Shown here in pieces: positions 8,939-16,764 of a DNA stretch of 64,000 nucleotides (its first letter is position 1; every line of letters begins with the position of its first letter). The notes below the pieces were generated by a model that saw only the letters and a list, made by a program, of their open reading frames with translations, was not told the origin of the DNA and did no database searches. Made by a program: the position numbers and the translations under genes. This stretch comes from Rhizobium sp. 18055 (GTDB taxonomy: Bacteria > Pseudomonadota > Alphaproteobacteria > Rhizobiales > Rhizobiaceae). The stretch covers positions 434,001-498,000 of the forward strand of contig NZ_CACSKD010000001.1 of assembly GCF_902706285.1 (NCBI RefSeq), in the 5' to 3' direction.

Positions 8939-9420
8939 AGCATGCGGCACGGCCTATATGGACGGCGCATGTCGTATCGGGAAAGCGAAGTCGAAAATGC
9001 GTATCAGCTCGACCGAAGCGCCCTGTGTCTCAGTGCGAACAGCCGAAAAACGGCCGGCGCTACCGCGGATCAAAACAGCTGTTTTGTGAACGAAATCAGC
9101 GCGCCGCTTTCGCAGCGATCTCCAAAAATTTGATTTTTTTATGGACATCATGCGTATATCGCCTTACATAGGCCTCACTTCAATCAATGCGGCGGCGCTC
9201 TGAAAAGAACAAATATGCGCCGCACATCGATGCTTCTGTACGAGACGCTTCCTAAGAGCATTTCTATGCTGGGGAAGACAGAATCATCACCCCATCAAAA
9301 GCCACGGGCTGCGTAAGAAACAATTGCGATACTGCTTGATGCGACAGATATACTGGCGCCGGCTGCAGTATTGGATCAAAAGGAGAATGCCCGGCCTCTT
9401 GAGCTCGGCGCCTAGATTAT
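8939..9420. other. Intergenic region with palindrome and short leader ORF before proV
   Basis: This 482-bp stretch holds no convincing gene. It contains a perfect 16-bp palindrome, CAAAACAGCTGTTTTG, at 9071-9086, a possible operator. Near its right end AAAAGGAG (9378-9385) precedes an ATG at 9387 that opens a 16-codon reading frame ending at 9437, inside the first codons of proV. This is the best ribosome binding site in the region, while the proV ATG at 9421 has none. The right half is AT-richer, consistent with the promoter of the betaine importer operon. Confidence 0.5.
9071..9086. promoter_or_regulatory. Perfect 16-bp palindrome, possible operator
   Basis: CAAAACAGCTGTTTTG reads the same on both strands without mismatch. 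It lies 133 bp after the Lrp gene and about 330 bp before proV, with no gene around it. The regulator is unknown. Confidence 0.4.
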
Positions 9421-10653
9421 ATGAATTCTGCAACTGAAAAAGACGCGCCGGCACAGTCGGCTACGACCAAGATCAGTATCAACAACGTCTATAAAGTTTT
9501 CGGCGAGCATCCGAAAAGGGCCATGGCGCTGGTGCGCTCGGGCAAGTCAAAATCCGAGATCCATGCAGCGACCGGCTGCTCGATTGGCGTCAACGACGCC
9601 AGCTTCGATATTCGCGCCGGCGAGATCTTCGTGATCATGGGCCTGTCGGGCTCCGGCAAATCAACACTTCTGCGCCTCCTGAACCGCTTGATCGAGCCGA
9701 CCTCGGGATCGATCGAGATCGATGGCCAGGATATTACCGGCATGTCGCGTCGGGAGCTGATCGCGCTTCGCCGTCGCGATATCAGCATGGTCTTCCAGTC
9801 GTTTGCGCTGCTTCCAAACCGCACGGTGCTGAACAATGCCGCCTTCGGCCTTGAAGTTGCGGGCGTCGGCGAAGACGAGCGCAAGCTAAAGGCGCTCGCG
9901 GCACTCAAGGCCGTCGGGCTGGAGGGCTATGCCGACAGTCGCCCGGACCAGCTTTCCGGCGGCATGAAACAGCGCGTCGGCCTTGCCCGGGCGCTGGCCA
10001 GCGAGCCGACAATCCTTTTGATGGACGAAGCCTTCTCGGCGCTCGACCCGCTGATCCGCACGGAGATGCAGGACGAACTGGTTCGGCTGCAATCGGAGCA
10101 AAGCCGCACCATTGTCTTCGTCAGCCACGATCTCGACGAAGCGATGCGCATCGGTGACCGTATCTGCATCATGCAGAACGGCAATGTCGTGCAGGTCGGC
10201 ACGCCTGACGAGATCGTCACGAAACCGGCCAACGACTACGTTCGTTCGTTCTTCCGCAATGTCGATGTTGCCCACGTCTTCAAGGCCGGTGATGTCGCCC
10301 GCAAGTCGCAGGTGACGATCATCGAGCGCGATGGCGTCTCGGCTGCGGCAGCCCTCGAGCGGATGAAGAACTATGACCGCGAATACGCCATCATCCTCGG
10401 TCGCGACAAGCGCTACCACGGCATGATCAGCCAGACGTCGCTGATCGAGAAGATGCGGGCCAAGGCCGCCGACCCCTATCGCGGCGCCTTCCTGCCCGAG
10501 ATCGAGGCGATCCCTGCCACCGAGCCGCTGTCGAACGTCCTCGGCAAGGTCGCCGCCAGCCCATGGCCGGTACCTGTCGTCGATGACGGCAACCGCTATC
10601 TCGGCTCCATCAGCAAATCGGCACTGCTCGAAACGCTCGACCGCGCCAGCTGA
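9421..10653 (+). CDS. proV: Glycine betaine/proline-type ABC importer ATPase, ProV family
   Basis: ATPase of a quaternary-amine (glycine betaine, choline or proline betaine) importer, 410 residues, close to the 400 of E. coli ProV. The order is an N-terminal extension with KVFGEHPKRAMALVRSGKS, Walker A MGLSGSGKST (around residue 80), Q-loop VFQSFALLPNRTVLNN, signature LSGGMKQRVGLARAL, Walker B LLMDEAFSALD, and switch His in VSHDLDEAM. A C-terminal CBS-like domain follows (about 285-405), as in ProV/OpuAA, where it senses ionic strength. The only in-frame start is the ATG at 9421, which lacks a clear Shine-Dalgarno. An upstream 16-codon frame with a good site overlaps it, so translational coupling is possible. 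It is followed by permease and binding-protein genes in the order V-W-X. Confidence 0.92.
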   Translation: MNSATEKDAPAQSATTKISINNVYKVFGEHPKRAMALVRSGKSKSEIHAATGCSIGVNDASFDIRAGEIFVIMGLSGSGKSTLLRLLNRLIEPTSGSIEIDGQDITGMSRRELIALRRRDISMVFQSFALLPNRTVLNNAAFGLEVAGVGEDERKLKALAALKAVGLEGYADSRPDQLSGGMKQRVGLARALASEPTILLMDEAFSALDPLIRTEMQDELVRLQSEQSRTIVFVSHDLDEAMRIGDRICIMQNGNVVQVGTPDEIVTKPANDYVRSFFRNVDVAHVFKAGDVARKSQVTIIERDGVSAAAALERMKNYDREYAIILGRDKRYHGMISQTSLIEKMRAKAADPYRGAFLPEIEAIPATEPLSNVLGKVAASPWPVPVVDDGNRYLGSISKSALLETLDRAS

Positions 10654-10675
10654 CCCCAAACACATCGGATAAAAC

Positions 10676-11557
10676 ATGAACTTCGATATCGGAAACGGCA
10701 TCGACGCTGCCGTCAATTACGTCCTCGACAATTTTTCACCGCTGTTGGACGCCATCGCCGCGACAATCGGCTTCGTCACCGATGGCATCCAGAATGCCCT
10801 GCTCGCCATCCCCATGCCGGTTGGAATCGCGGTCTTCGTGATCCTTTCGCTCTGGCGCGTCGGTTTCGGCTTTGCGGTGTTCACAGCCCTCGGCCTGCTG
10901 CTGGTCAATCACATCGAGCTCTGGGGCCCGATGATGGAAACGCTGTCGCTGGTGATCGCCTCGACGTTTATCGCCATGCTCATCGGCTTGCCGCTGGGCA
11001 TCGCCATGGCCCGCAAGGATGCGGTCGCTGCCTTCGTGCGCCCTGTACTCGACCTGATGCAGACCATGCCGGCATTCGTCTACCTGATCCCGGCCGCAAT
11101 GTTCTTCGGCCTCGGTGCCGTACCGGGCGCGATCGCCACGGTGATCTTTTCGATGCCGCCGGTGGTCCGCCTGACCAATCTCGGCATCCGCCAGGTGGAT
11201 GGTGAATTCATCGAGGCCGGCAACGCCTTCGGCTGCACCAGCACGCAATTGCTGTTGAAGGTGCAACTACCCAATGCCATGCCCTCGATCATGGCCGGCA
11301 TCAACCAGACGATCATGCTGTCGCTGTCGATGGTGGTGATCGCCTCGATGATCGGCGCCGGCGGCATCGGCAACACGGTGCTGACAGGCATCCAGCGTCT
11401 GGATGTCGGCACCGGGTTCGAGGGCGGCATCGCCGTTGTCATCCTGGCCGTCATCCTCGACCGCCTGACCCAAAGCCTCGGAAAACCCCGCCCAGCCTTC
11501 TGGCAGAGTTTGTTCCGCAAGGCAGAGCGCCATCAGCTGGCAACGGCAACCGCCTGA
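10676..11557 (+). CDS. proW: Glycine betaine/proline-type ABC importer permease, ProW family
   Basis: Inner-membrane permease of the betaine importer, 293 residues. Membrane segments are seen around PVGIAVFVILSLWRVGFGFA, LSLVIASTFIAMLIGLPLGI and the C-terminal half. The characteristic OpuAB/ProW region DLMQTMPAFVYLIPAAMFFG and the coupling loop EAGNAFGCTSTQLLLKVQLP are present. The start ATG is 22 bp downstream of the proV stop, so the two are co-transcribed. It lacks the long N-terminal tail of E. coli ProW and resembles the rhizobial choW/proW length. Osmoprotection or catabolic uptake of choline/betaine are both possible roles. Confidence 0.93.
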   Translation: MNFDIGNGIDAAVNYVLDNFSPLLDAIAATIGFVTDGIQNALLAIPMPVGIAVFVILSLWRVGFGFAVFTALGLLLVNHIELWGPMMETLSLVIASTFIAMLIGLPLGIAMARKDAVAAFVRPVLDLMQTMPAFVYLIPAAMFFGLGAVPGAIATVIFSMPPVVRLTNLGIRQVDGEFIEAGNAFGCTSTQLLLKVQLPNAMPSIMAGINQTIMLSLSMVVIASMIGAGGIGNTVLTGIQRLDVGTGFEGGIAVVILAVILDRLTQSLGKPRPAFWQSLFRKAERHQLATATA

Positions 11558-11622
11558 CCCTGCGCGCCAAACCATGGCGGGCCAACGCCCACCGAATGCA
11601 AACCTTCGCAAAAGGAGCACAT

Positions 11623-12495
11623 ATGTTCAAAACACTTGCAACCCTCGGCCTTGCCGCCGCCCTTCTCGGTGGCACGGTCACCTCAAGCATGGCTGAAGAC
11701 GCCAAGCCTGTGAAAATCGGCTGGGCAGCATGGTCAGACGCCGAATTCGTCACCAAGCTCGCGGCAAAGCTGATCGAGACCAAGCTCAATCAAAAGGTCG
11801 AACTGGTGCAGGCTGATGTGGCGCCGCTCTACCAGGGCGTCGGTCGCGGCGACCTTGATGCGATGATGATGGCCTGGCTGCCGCAGACCCATGCGGACTA
11901 TTATGCCAAGGTGAAAGACAAGGTCGAGACGCTCGGAACCGTTTATGACGGCGCCAAGCTCGGCTGGGTCGTTCCGGATTATATTCCAGCAGACCAGATC
12001 GGCTCGATCGAAGATCTCAAGAAGGAAGACGTCCAGAAGAAGCTTTCCGGGACCATCCAGGGCATCGACCCCGGCGCCGGGCTGATGCGACTGTCAGAGA
12101 AGGCGGTCAAAGACTACGGACTGGACGGCTACAAGCTGCAGATCTCCAGCGAAGCCGGCATGCTGACGACGGTTGATCGCGCCGAACGCGGCGAAAAGTG
12201 GTTCGTGGCCACCGCCTGGAGCCCGCATTGGATGTTCGGCAAGCACAAGCTGCGTTACCTCGATGATCCGCGGAAATCGCTCGGCGAAGCCGAACACGTC
12301 GATATCCTGGCGCGCAAGGATTTCAAGTCGGACAACCCCAAGGTCGCCGGCTTCCTGTCCCGCATGAAGCTGCCGATCCCTGATCTGCAAGCGGCAATGT
12401 TCACCGCGCAGGAGACCTCCTACGACAAGGCGGTCGACAAATACATCACCGACCATCCTGATCAGGTGAAAAGCTGGATCGGCGACGAAGGCTGA
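11623..12495 (+). CDS. proX: Glycine betaine/proline-type ABC importer binding protein, ProX/OpuAC family
   Basis: Periplasmic substrate-binding protein, 290 residues, with an N-terminal signal peptide (LATLGLAAALLGGTVTSSMA, cleavage likely before EDAKP). The start is the ATG at 11623 with AAAGGAG 5 nt upstream; an ATG 27 bp earlier is less well placed. The mature part has IGWAAWSDAEF, LDAMMMAWLPQTHADYY and TAWSPHWMF, the tryptophan-rich stretches that form the aromatic cage for a quaternary ammonium group in OpuAC/ProX proteins. It is the last gene of the proVWX operon and is followed within 15 bp by a strong terminator hairpin. Ligand choice (betaine, proline betaine, choline) is not decidable from motifs alone. 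Confidence 0.92.
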   Translation: MFKTLATLGLAAALLGGTVTSSMAEDAKPVKIGWAAWSDAEFVTKLAAKLIETKLNQKVELVQADVAPLYQGVGRGDLDAMMMAWLPQTHADYYAKVKDKVETLGTVYDGAKLGWVVPDYIPADQIGSIEDLKKEDVQKKLSGTIQGIDPGAGLMRLSEKAVKDYGLDGYKLQISSEAGMLTTVDRAERGEKWFVATAWSPHWMFGKHKLRYLDDPRKSLGEAEHVDILARKDFKSDNPKVAGFLSRMKLPIPDLQAAMFTAQETSYDKAVDKYITDHPDQVKSWIGDEG

Positions 12496-12505
12496 TTTCC
12501 GATCT

Positions 12506-12530
12506 AGGGCTTCACCTGTGGTGAAGCCCT
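12506..12530 (+). terminator. Terminator of the proVWX operon
   Basis: AGGGCTTCACC (12506-12516) pairs perfectly with GGTGAAGCCCT (12520-12530) around a 3-nt loop, 11 nt after the proX stop. The trailing TCTCCC is only weakly U-rich. Confidence 0.8.
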
Positions 12531-12555
12531 TCTCCCGATCAGACAGGAGCGACGG

Positions 12556-12849
12556 ATGTACATCGACAGCGCCAACACATTTCACGCCACAGACGACACG
12601 ATAGGCGGGCGGATATCGCTTGCGCGCGACGCCGTCGATCTGCCGATTGACGACGCTGCCCGGCGCCTTGGCATCACACCGGATATGTGGTCGGCCTGGG
12701 AAAATGACCGCGCCGAACCGTTCGCAGACAGCCTGGAAGCGATCGCCTGCACCCTTGAGGTGAGCCTGGCGTGGCTGGTGAGCGGACATGGCAGAGGCCC
12801 GATCTGGCTGGCCGCCGCAAACAACAACGATGTGCACACGTCGAGCTGA
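12556..12849 (+). CDS. Small XRE-type helix-turn-helix protein
   Basis: A 97-residue protein with a single Cro/CI-type helix-turn-helix: IGGRISLARDAVDLPIDDAA, then RRLGITPDMWSAWENDRAEP and LEAIACTLEVSLAWLVSGHG. This covers about residues 15-80 and leaves a short tail. The start is the ATG at 12556, preceded by AGGAG (12545-12549). It has no ligand domain, so it probably acts as a simple DNA-binding repressor or accessory factor. It stands between the proX terminator and an uncharacterised gene 51 bp downstream in the same direction, which may be co-transcribed. The target is unknown. Confidence 0.8.
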   Translation: MYIDSANTFHATDDTIGGRISLARDAVDLPIDDAARRLGITPDMWSAWENDRAEPFADSLEAIACTLEVSLAWLVSGHGRGPIWLAAANNNDVHTSS

Positions 12850-12900
12850 AAGCCATAGGCTGGGATTGACGATTGCACGACGGACCAATGAGGAATGACA

Positions 12901-13245
12901 ATGGATACGAAGACCATCACCGCAGAGTTGACGCAGCATATTCCAGGCACCCCCGCGCTCGACAGCGCCACGAGTGCTGGCCGAAGTGCTGATCTTCGAG
13001 GCATGCACACGCTCTATTCCGATATGGGCTGGCTGATCGCCGAGCGCTTTTCGTCGCTCGAAGACCGCCAGCGGGTGTTCGAACTGATCGAACTCGGCAT
13101 GCGCAACGGCGACGGAAAACTGAAGAACGCTGTCTCAACCGGGCTGATCGAAGCGATGATTTCCCGCACAGGCTCACAGCCGGCAAGATGGCGGCAGATT
13201 TCGTCGCACCTCGGACCGCTATCCTCGGCCTACGTGCAGAGCTGA
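12901..13245 (+). CDS. Uncharacterised protein
   Basis: A 114-residue soluble protein that I do not recognise with certainty. The central part (LYSDMGWLIAERFSSLEDRQ, then RVFELIELGMRNGDGKLKNA) looks like an all-helical domain, reminiscent of the DUF7674 family, without catalytic motifs. The ATG at 12901 is preferred over the one at 12895 because AGGA (12891-12894) is then 6 nt upstream. No signal peptide or membrane segment is seen. It lies 51 bp after the small XRE gene and is followed by a long hairpin, so both may form one transcription unit. Confidence 0.65.
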   Translation: MDTKTITAELTQHIPGTPALDSATSAGRSADLRGMHTLYSDMGWLIAERFSSLEDRQRVFELIELGMRNGDGKLKNAVSTGLIEAMISRTGSQPARWRQISSHLGPLSSAYVQS

Positions 13246-13267
13246 CATCGGTTGCTTCCGGCGGACC

Positions 13268-13317
13268 GGCAGGGTCTGTGCACCGCCCTTCCGATTGGTG
13301 GGCGCACAGTCCCTGCC
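13268..13317 (+). terminator. Long hairpin after the uncharacterised gene
   Basis: GGCAGGG (13268-13274) pairs with CCCTGCC (13311-13317), CTGTGC (13276-13281) with GCACAG (13304-13309), and GCCC with GGGC nearer the loop, with one T-T mismatch. It lies 22 nt downstream of the preceding stop and is probably a terminator or structured 3' end. Confidence 0.6.
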
Positions 13318-13421
13318 GATTTGCCACGCAGCTGTTATTTTAGTACGCACCGGTACATTATTTATCGGATCTTAAGATTAGCATCCTTAGATGACCTGAC
13401 TTCACCACCGAGGGCACCGTC

Positions 13422-13763
13422 ATGGTTTCTGCAGTTTCAAGCTCCGCGTCTACAATTCTGTCATCTTCGTCCAGTTCTTCCGACGTTGCCACGCTGGAGG
13501 CACAGCTTGCCGAAAAGCGTGCGACCCTGGCAAAGACGAAGGACGAGGACGAAAAGGCCACTGTCGAAAAGGCAATCGCAACACTCGAAGCAAAGATCGA
13601 AAAGCTCTCGGCCAGCAGCGAGACGACAGCCGCCCAGCCAGCTGCGGCGACCAATTCGAAGCCCGCCGCGCCGCCTGCGCAAATGTCGGGCGAAAGCGAG
13701 CGAATTGGCGATACGAATTTCGACGAGAGCACCGACTTTGGTGACCGCACCGCCTACGTCTGA
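13422..13763 (+). CDS. Small serine-rich coiled-coil protein
   Basis: A 113-residue protein of unknown function. The first 25 residues are almost pure Ser/Val/Ala (SSSASTILSSSSSSSDVATL). Residues about 24-65 form a heptad-like, charged coiled coil (LEAQLAEKRATLAKTKDEDE, then EKATVEKAIATLEAKIEKLS). The tail is Ala/Pro-rich and then acidic. There is no signal peptide or membrane helix. The start is the ATG at 13422 with GAGGG about 8 nt upstream. It is an isolated gene with its own AT-rich upstream region. The composition suggests a low-complexity structural or secreted accessory protein, but no function is assigned. Confidence 0.65.
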   Translation: MVSAVSSSASTILSSSSSSSDVATLEAQLAEKRATLAKTKDEDEKATVEKAIATLEAKIEKLSASSETTAAQPAAATNSKPAAPPAQMSGESERIGDTNFDESTDFGDRTAYV

Positions 13764-13854
13764 GATCAGGTGATGCGATCAGCCGGCGCTTCGGCAGCCT
13801 GGCATTTGTTTATCGCGCAGAGCCTCTGGCTCAAAGCCTGTCACGTGATATGAC

Positions 13855-14517
13855 ATGGCAATGAGCGAAATCGAGAGCACTGATCAGGATGAGCCGGCCA
13901 AGAGAGGGCGCGGACGGCCGAAGACCCAGAGCGACGGGGAGCGCCGGACCGATATCATCGATACGGCCCGCAAGACCTTCGTCGATCTCGGTTACGCCGG
14001 CACCACGACCGAAACTGTCGCGGCGCGCTGCAAAATCTCCAAGCAGACGCTCTACAGGCTATTTCCAAGCAAGACGGACCTTTTTCTCGCAGTGGTCGCA
14101 GCCCACCGGCAGATGATGCTCGACCTTCCTCGGCCTATGGGGGAAGACGCGCCGGTGGCGGACGTCCTGCAGAAAATTTTCATGATCGATATCGACGAAG
14201 AGACGCAGCGCGAGCGCGAGGCGTTTATCCATATCGTTATGCGTGAAGGCGCCCAGATCCCCGAGATCGGCGAGATTCTGAGGCGCGAGGGCATCGATAA
14301 ATCACGGCAAAACCTAGCGGACTGGCTGGATGGACAGGCAAGGCTCGGCAAGCTCGTCATCGACAATCCTTTGAGCGGCGCGCGCATCCTGATGGACATG
14401 CTGTTCGGCGCCATGGGCATGCCAAACCCCGATTGGAAAGACCGGGCAGACCGGCGCGCGCACCTTCAACGCTGTATCGCGATATTTGCGTCTGGCACCC
14501 GACCTGACCTGACCTGA
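13855..14517 (+). CDS. TetR/AcrR family transcriptional regulator
   Basis: One-component repressor, 220 residues. The basic N-terminal tail (PAKRGRGRPKTQSDGERR) leads into the TetR helix-turn-helix: IIDTARKTFVDLGYAGTTTE, then TVAARCKISKQTLYRLFPSK. The rest is the helical ligand-binding domain, resembling the AcrR C-terminal group with HIVMREGAQIPEIGEILRRE. There is no strong ribosome binding site before the ATG at 13855. The last codons (RPDLT-stop) are encoded by a (GACCT) tandem repeat, so the C-terminus is set by repeat length. It is convergent with minE across a shared hairpin. The target is unknown; it has no obvious divergent partner. Confidence 0.88.
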   Translation: MAMSEIESTDQDEPAKRGRGRPKTQSDGERRTDIIDTARKTFVDLGYAGTTTETVAARCKISKQTLYRLFPSKTDLFLAVVAAHRQMMLDLPRPMGEDAPVADVLQKIFMIDIDEETQREREAFIHIVMREGAQIPEIGEILRREGIDKSRQNLADWLDGQARLGKLVIDNPLSGARILMDMLFGAMGMPNPDWKDRADRRAHLQRCIAIFASGTRPDLT

Positions 14518-14530
14518 CCTGACCTGACCT
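14501..14530 (+). repeat. (GACCT)6 tandem repeat at the end of the TetR gene
   Basis: Six perfect copies of GACCT followed by GA. The stop codon of the TetR gene (14515-14517) lies inside it. A TGA occurs in every reading frame within 15 bp, so change of copy number alters only a few C-terminal residues. Confidence 0.95.
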
Positions 14531-14557
14531 GATGGCTCTCGTCGATCCGGCCGAAAT

Positions 14558-14582
14558 ATGGCGGCACCGAGGGTGCCGCCAT
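14558..14582. terminator. Bidirectional terminator between TetR gene and minE
   Basis: ATGGCGGCACC (14558-14568) pairs perfectly with GGTGCCGCCAT (14572-14582) around a GAG loop. It sits 5 bp beyond the minE stop and 41 bp beyond the TetR stop, in a convergent arrangement. Confidence 0.75.
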
Positions 14583-14587
14583 CGATA

Positions 14588-14845
14588 TCAGGCAGCTCTG
14601 GCTGCGTTGATCGGGATCTCGACGTCGATCTCCAGGATCGACATGTGTTCATCGCGATCCATCTTCACATGCACCCGGTCGCTATCGACCTGGACATGCT
14701 TGGCGATCACAGCCAGGATTTCTTCGCGAAGGATCGAGATCAGGTCCGACCCGGTAGACGAGCGTTCGTGGGCGAGCAGGACCTGCAGGCGCTCGCGGGC
14801 AGCGGGCGCGGTTCTCTGTTTGCCAAAGAGGCTGAAAATGCTCAT
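14588..14845 (-). CDS. minE: Cell division topological specificity factor MinE
   Basis: MinE of the Min oscillator, 85 residues. It stimulates MinD ATPase and displaces MinC to free midcell for FtsZ. The N-terminal amphipathic membrane-targeting stretch is [14 protein letters not shown]. The anti-MinCD helix lies around [11 protein letters not shown], and the dimerisation domain has [20 protein letters not shown] and LEIDVEIP. The ATG overlaps the minD stop (ATGA), showing translational coupling, and a strong hairpin follows the stop. In rhizobia minCDE is often carried by a secondary replicon, which bears on what molecule this window comes from. Confidence 0.97.
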   Translation of the reverse strand: MSIFSLFGKQRTAPAARERLQVLLAHERSSTGSDLISILREEILAVIAKHVQVDSDRVHVKMDRDEHMSILEIDVEIPINAARAA

Positions 14846-15657
14846 GCGGCCTTCCTTCCGAAAATCTTGCCGAAGATACCCCGCTTTTCCCCAGGGACCG
14901 TCATCGGGACGTCTTCACCGGCCAGCCGGCGGGCGGCATCGAAATAGGCCATGGCCGGGGCGCTGCGGCTATCGGCGAGCGTGACGGGCGCGCCGATGTT
15001 GGAAGCCCGCAGAACATCCATGCTTTCCGGGATGATACCGAGCAGCGGGATCGACAGGATCTCCAGCACGTCGTCCACCTTCAGCATGTCACCGCGTTCG
15101 GCGCGGTTGGCGTCGTAGCGGGTCAGCAGCAGGTGCTTTTCCATCCGCTCGCCGCGCTCGGCCTTCAATGTCTTGGAGTCGAGCAGGCCGATGATGCGGT
15201 CGGAATCGCGGACAGACGACACTTCGGGATTGGTGACGACAACGGCAACGTCGGCATGGCGCATCGCAAGGGTGGCGCCGCGCTCGATGCCGGCAGGGCT
15301 GTCGCAGATCACCCAGTCGAAGTGACGCTTCAGGTCGGCCATCACCCGCTCGACGCCCTCAGCGGTCAGATTGTCCTTGTCGCGGGTCTGCGAGGCCGGC
15401 AGCAGGAATAGTGTTTCCAGCCGCTTGTCGCGGATCAGCGCCTGCGACAGCTTCGCGTCGCCCTGGATCACATTGATCAGGTCGTAAACGACCCGGCGCT
15501 CAGCACCCATGACCAGATCGAGATTGCGAAGACCGACGTCAAAATCGACGACCGCGACCTTCTCGTTTCTCTGTGCCAGTGCCGCTCCGAAGGCTGCGGT
15601 CGAGGTTGTCTTTCCAACTCCGCCCTTGCCTGAAGTGACGACGATGACTTTCCCCAT
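14842..15657 (-). CDS. minD: Septum site-determining ATPase MinD
   Basis: MinD, a ParA/Mrp-type ATPase that dimerises on the membrane and recruits MinC, 271 residues. It starts with the deviant Walker [14 protein letters not shown], and has [14 protein letters not shown], the switch [11 protein letters not shown] and a C-terminal amphipathic membrane-targeting helix ([12 protein letters not shown]). It follows minC after a 32-bp gap and overlaps minE by 4 bp, giving the conserved order minC-minD-minE. Confidence 0.98.
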   Translation of the reverse strand: MGKVIVVTSGKGGVGKTTSTAAFGAALAQRNEKVAVVDFDVGLRNLDLVMGAERRVVYDLINVIQGDAKLSQALIRDKRLETLFLLPASQTRDKDNLTAEGVERVMADLKRHFDWVICDSPAGIERGATLAMRHADVAVVVTNPEVSSVRDSDRIIGLLDSKTLKAERGERMEKHLLLTRYDANRAERGDMLKVDDVLEILSIPLLGIIPESMDVLRASNIGAPVTLADSRSAPAMAYFDAARRLAGEDVPMTVPGEKRGIFGKIFGRKAA

Positions 15658-15689
15658 CTTTCTCTCCTAGTGTCCTGGCCAACCTGGGC

Positions 15690-16412
15690 TCAGATAAGTT
15701 TCTCGGCCTTTATCGCCTCGTCTTCGAGCCAAAGCTGAACTGCTTTTCCACGAAGATCCGGCGCCATGTCTTCCGCCATTTTGTAGATGCCATCGATCGC
15801 CACCAGCTCCGCCTCGAGCTTCCTGCAAAAGATCCGCGCCGACGCATTTCCCACCGACCCCGCCATGGCGCGGCCGCGCAACGCTCCGTAAATATGGATC
15901 GAACCGCCGGCGATCACCTCGGAACCCGACGCTACTGATCCGATGACAGTCACGTCGCCCTCCGGAAAGATCACCGACTGCCCGGAACGAACCGGCTCCC
16001 GGATAACGAGAGACTGCAGCGCCTGGCGAACCTCCGCCGGAGCCGGGCTTCCCGCCACTTCCACGACAGGCTCCTGCTGCGGCAGCTCGAAATCCGACAT
16101 CGGCCGGCCACCCTTCAGTGCCGGCGGCAGGCCGGGGCCAAGAATCGATGGACGACCGCCTTCGACACCCATGATGCTGACATTGCGCTTACCAAGCTCG
16201 GCAACCAGCTCTTTCAACTGCGCACGGTCGATTTCCAGATCCGTCACATCAAGCACAACCGGGCGCCCGAGGAAAAAACCTGCCGAGCGCGCAGCCAGAT
16301 CGTCCAGCCGAACCAGCCAATCATCGAGCGGCAGGTCAGGCGACAACATCACCGCCAGAAAGGAACGGCCTTTGATACGGATGGAGCGAGCATCTGTTAG
16401 CAATTTGGTCAT
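15690..16412 (-). CDS. minC: Septum site-determining inhibitor MinC
   Basis: MinC, the FtsZ polymerisation inhibitor delivered to the poles by MinD, 240 residues. The N-terminal FtsZ-binding domain (about 1-110) is followed by a Pro-rich linker and the C-terminal beta-helix domain, with VRSGQSVIFPEGDVTVIGSV, AGGSIHIYGALRGRAMAG and RIFCRKLEAELVAIDGIYKM. The last is the conserved stretch that binds MinD. The start ATG at 16412 is the first in the frame; promoter elements must lie in the 350-bp region to its right. Confidence 0.97.
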   Translation of the reverse strand: MTKLLTDARSIRIKGRSFLAVMLSPDLPLDDWLVRLDDLAARSAGFFLGRPVVLDVTDLEIDRAQLKELVAELGKRNVSIMGVEGGRPSILGPGLPPALKGGRPMSDFELPQQEPVVEVAGSPAPAEVRQALQSLVIREPVRSGQSVIFPEGDVTVIGSVASGSEVIAGGSIHIYGALRGRAMAGSVGNASARIFCRKLEAELVAIDGIYKMAEDMAPDLRGKAVQLWLEDEAIKAEKLI

Positions 16413-16764
16413 CTATGTTAAGAAATCGTTGATACTTTGTACCTTTGAGATGGTTAACAAAAGGTTAATATCGGCAACTTGCACGGGGCTGATCCTTTAC
16501 GATTTCGCGGGGCGTGAAGCGAAGGGAACGACCTCTATGATGCGAATAAACGTTTCAAAATCAGTCGTTTGCGATCATAGAGCATGTCACGCTTAGGCAC
16601 GCTGCATGCATAAAACGGAGCAGCGTCATCCCTTGAAATCCGATGCGCAGACAATTGAGATTTTTCCAATCCACCGAGAAAACGGCGAAACAGATATCTG
16701 CTCGGCTCAGCCTTGACCCATCCGCTGCAGAATCACGTCGAAAGACCTTTTGAGGGAAACATGG
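16413..16764. other. Intergenic region between divergent minC and a small membrane gene
   Basis: This 352-bp stretch carries no gene I can support. It should hold the minCDE promoter (leftward) and the promoter of the gene at 16765. The part next to minC is AT-rich (TTAAGAAATCGTTGATACTT near 16418), as expected for a promoter. No strong hairpin or repeat was seen. Confidence 0.5.

Noticed and set aside
9331..9356. TTGCGA ... TATACT as a sigma-70 promoter for proV
   Set aside because: The spacing of 19 bp and poor -35 make it no better than chance; not annotated.
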